Below are positions 6,141-7,019 of a DNA stretch of 7,019 bases, in pieces. A program made the translations under genes and the position numbers. The DNA comes from an uncultured Brachyspira sp. (GTDB lineage: Bacteria; Spirochaetota; Brachyspiria; Brachyspirales; Brachyspiraceae): positions 1-7,019 of the forward strand of contig NZ_CASEGO010000131.1 of NCBI RefSeq assembly GCF_949287625.1, read 5' to 3'. The notes beneath the pieces are model-generated. The model worked only from the letters and a program-made list of their open reading frames with translations, ran no database searches and had not been told where the DNA came from. The first letter of the stretch is position 1. Each line of letters begins with the position of its first letter.

Positions 6141-6773
6141 ATGAATAATAAAGATAGTATTTTATACAGAATTTTATGCAATTTTGGAAATCCAAAAGGA
6201 AAGTTTGGAAAATTTATAATAAAAGTAATGAATACAGGTCATAAAAGACTGCATAAATGGGGTATTACTTTAATGGATATAAAAGAACACTGTTGTATAC
6301 TAGATATTGGCTGTGGTGGAGCATCATGTATTAAAATGTTATCAGAAAGATACAAAACATGCAAAATTTATGGTATAGACCATTCAGAAGAAAGTATTAA
6401 TGCTGGAAGTATCTTAAATAAAAAGCATTTAAACAAACAGGTTTATTTACTTAAGGCTGATATTATGAAAACGCCTTTTGAAGATAATTTTTTTGATATT
6501 ATTATGTCTTATGAATCCATATATTTCTGGCAAGATTTAAATAAAGCATTTCAGGAGATTGACAGGATAGCAAAAAATGGCTGCAAAATATATATATTTA
6601 TGGAAGTGGTAAAAAAAACTGATACCTTTTGGAGCGGCATTATTCCAAATATGAAAGAATATAGTTATGAAGAAATAATGCAGGTAATGGAAGATAATGG
6701 ATTTATAAATATATCATATTTACATAAGCCTTTTGGCAGAAATGCTGTAATTTGTGAAAAAGTGAGCCTGTGA
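6141..6773 (+). CDS. Class I SAM-dependent methyltransferase
   Basis: This 210-residue protein has the Rossmann-fold methyltransferase signature of the Methyltransf_11/25 type. Motif I is ILDIGCGGA (53-61) for the SAM loop. The acidic end of strand 2 is at IYGID (D80). Asp107 in LKADIMKTPF is the adenine-side motif, and FDIIMSYES (118-126) is strand 4. Length is normal for a small-molecule methyltransferase of this group. The N-terminus (about 1-40) is a helical cap with the stretch NPKGKFGKFI. No target-recognition domain is present, so a DNA-methylase role is unlikely; the substrate is unknown. GGGTGA at 6129-6134 lies 6 bases before the ATG. It is a separate transcription unit pointing towards the IS element, whose probable edge lies only a few bases after the TGA stop. 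The ending ICEKVSL looks natural, but loss of a few terminal residues to the insertion cannot be excluded. Confidence 0.88.
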   Translation: MNNKDSILYRILCNFGNPKGKFGKFIIKVMNTGHKRLHKWGITLMDIKEHCCILDIGCGGASCIKMLSERYKTCKIYGIDHSEESINAGSILNKKHLNKQVYLLKADIMKTPFEDNFFDIIMSYESIYFWQDLNKAFQEIDRIAKNGCKIYIFMEVVKKTDTFWSGIIPNMKEYSYEEIMQVMEDNGFINISYLHKPFGRNAVICEKVSL

Positions 6774-6819
6774 AAAAAAGTCTGTAAATTCAGTTTTCTA
6801 TGATTATATTTTTACATAT

Positions 6820-6864
6820 CCTGCTCTATGAATAACAGAATAAAGTTATTCAGTCAAGAGCAGG
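6820..6864. terminator. Long hairpin between the methyltransferase and transposase genes
   Basis: Two stacked stems are present. CCTGCTCT (6820-6827) pairs with AGAGCAGG (6857-6864), and TGAATAAC (6829-6836) pairs with GTTATTCA (6845-6852) around an 8-base loop; an asymmetric bulge (1 against 4 bases) separates them. The + strand continues into a T-rich run (6867-6875), so it can end rightward transcripts from the methyltransferase. On the - strand it lies just after the transposase stop. It probably belongs to the IS and may also block read-in transcription. Confidence 0.55.
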
Positions 6865-6889
6865 AATTTATTTTTCACATTTCTATATT

Positions 6890-7019
6890 CTATTCAGGCA
6901 GCCGTCCTTCATACATAATACTTAATTCCCCATAAACTTGAGCCCAGTTCCTAATGGTACCAGTCCATTTTTTAGTTGCTTCAAATGTTGCCAAATAAAG
7001 AGCCTTTAAAAGTGCTGTA
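6890..7019 (-). CDS. IS256-family (Mutator-type) transposase, C-terminal 42 codons only
   Basis: The gene enters from the right edge and stops at TAG (6892-6890). The visible residues include ALLKALYLATFEATKKWT, then IRNWAQVYGELSIMYEGRL, which is the standard C-terminus of IS256-type DDE transposases ('ALLKLLYLAxxxxTKKWTxxIRNWxxxxNQLxIxFExRL'). The catalytic residues lie outside the window, so whether the enzyme is intact cannot be judged. No stop or frameshift is present in the visible part. Confidence 0.9.
   Translation of the reverse strand, partial: TALLKALYLATFEATKKWTGTIRNWAQVYGELSIMYEGRLPE

Larger units (their letters stand above)
6780..7019 (-). mobile_element. One end of an IS256-family insertion sequence (rest outside the window)
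   Basis: The transposase tail fixes the family. The likely outer end is near 6780, where AGTCTGTAAATTCAG begins; many IS256-family elements start with a similar 'GTCTGTAAA' inverted-repeat end. The distance from transposase stop to this edge (about 110 bases) is usual. The other inverted repeat and the target duplication cannot be seen, so the exact border is uncertain by several bases. Confidence 0.5.

Noticed and set aside
6141..6773. Methyltransferase as a DNA modification partner of the hsdR remnant
   Set aside because: It is a small class I enzyme with no target-recognition domain and no N6-adenine (D/N-P-P-Y/F) motif, so it is not HsdM-like.
1..7019. CRISPR array, tRNA, rRNA or riboswitch
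   Set aside because: No regularly spaced repeats, cloverleaf or known aptamer-like pattern was seen on reading both strands.

Overview
The window is a very A+T-rich piece of bacterial chromosome that looks like an accessory or defence-type island. Shine-Dalgarno sites (GGAGGG, GGTGA, AGGA), sigma70-like promoters, heavy use of ATA, AGA and TTA codons and an IS256-family transposase tail point to a low-GC bacterium. A host-associated anaerobe (a clostridium, Brachyspira, Mucispirillum or Fusobacterium type) would fit, but no marker gene fixes the lineage. No tRNA, rRNA or CRISPR array is visible.

Layout. (1) Positions 79-1506, + strand: the winged-helix and TPR-like C-terminal part of what looks like a STAND/NB-ARC-type NTPase. 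The P-loop half is missing and the frame is closed by a stop at 76-78. (2) Positions 1617-2603, + strand: a two-TM coiled-coil protein of unknown function, with a strong promoter of its own. (3) Positions 5333-2611, - strand: a compact three-gene operon, convergent with gene 2 and only 7 bases from it. It encodes, in order, a PD-(D/E)XK-like nuclease candidate, an alpha/beta plus winged-HTH regulator and an RNase J-like beta-CASP metallo-beta-lactamase. (4) Positions 5334-6140: the operon promoter with a dyad, followed by a scar. In the scar the tail of an unknown - strand gene (5779-5528) lies back to back with the tail of a type I restriction R subunit, hsdR (5769-6002, + strand); both have lost their heads. 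(5) Positions 6141-6773, + strand: an intact class I SAM-dependent methyltransferase with its own promoter. (6) From about 6780 to the window end: one end of an IS256-family element, with the last 42 codons of its transposase on the - strand and a long hairpin behind the stop.

How the parts may work together. The - strand operon is the best candidate for an intact, undescribed system. It combines a predicted DNA-cutting fold, a predicted RNA-processing fold and a DNA-binding regulator, all under one promoter that carries a possible operator. Its surroundings (broken STAND protein, broken hsdR, IS element) are typical of defence islands. That role is inferred from fold and context; nothing in the sequence proves it. 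Genes 1 and 2 are visibly more A+T-rich than the operon and probably arrived separately.
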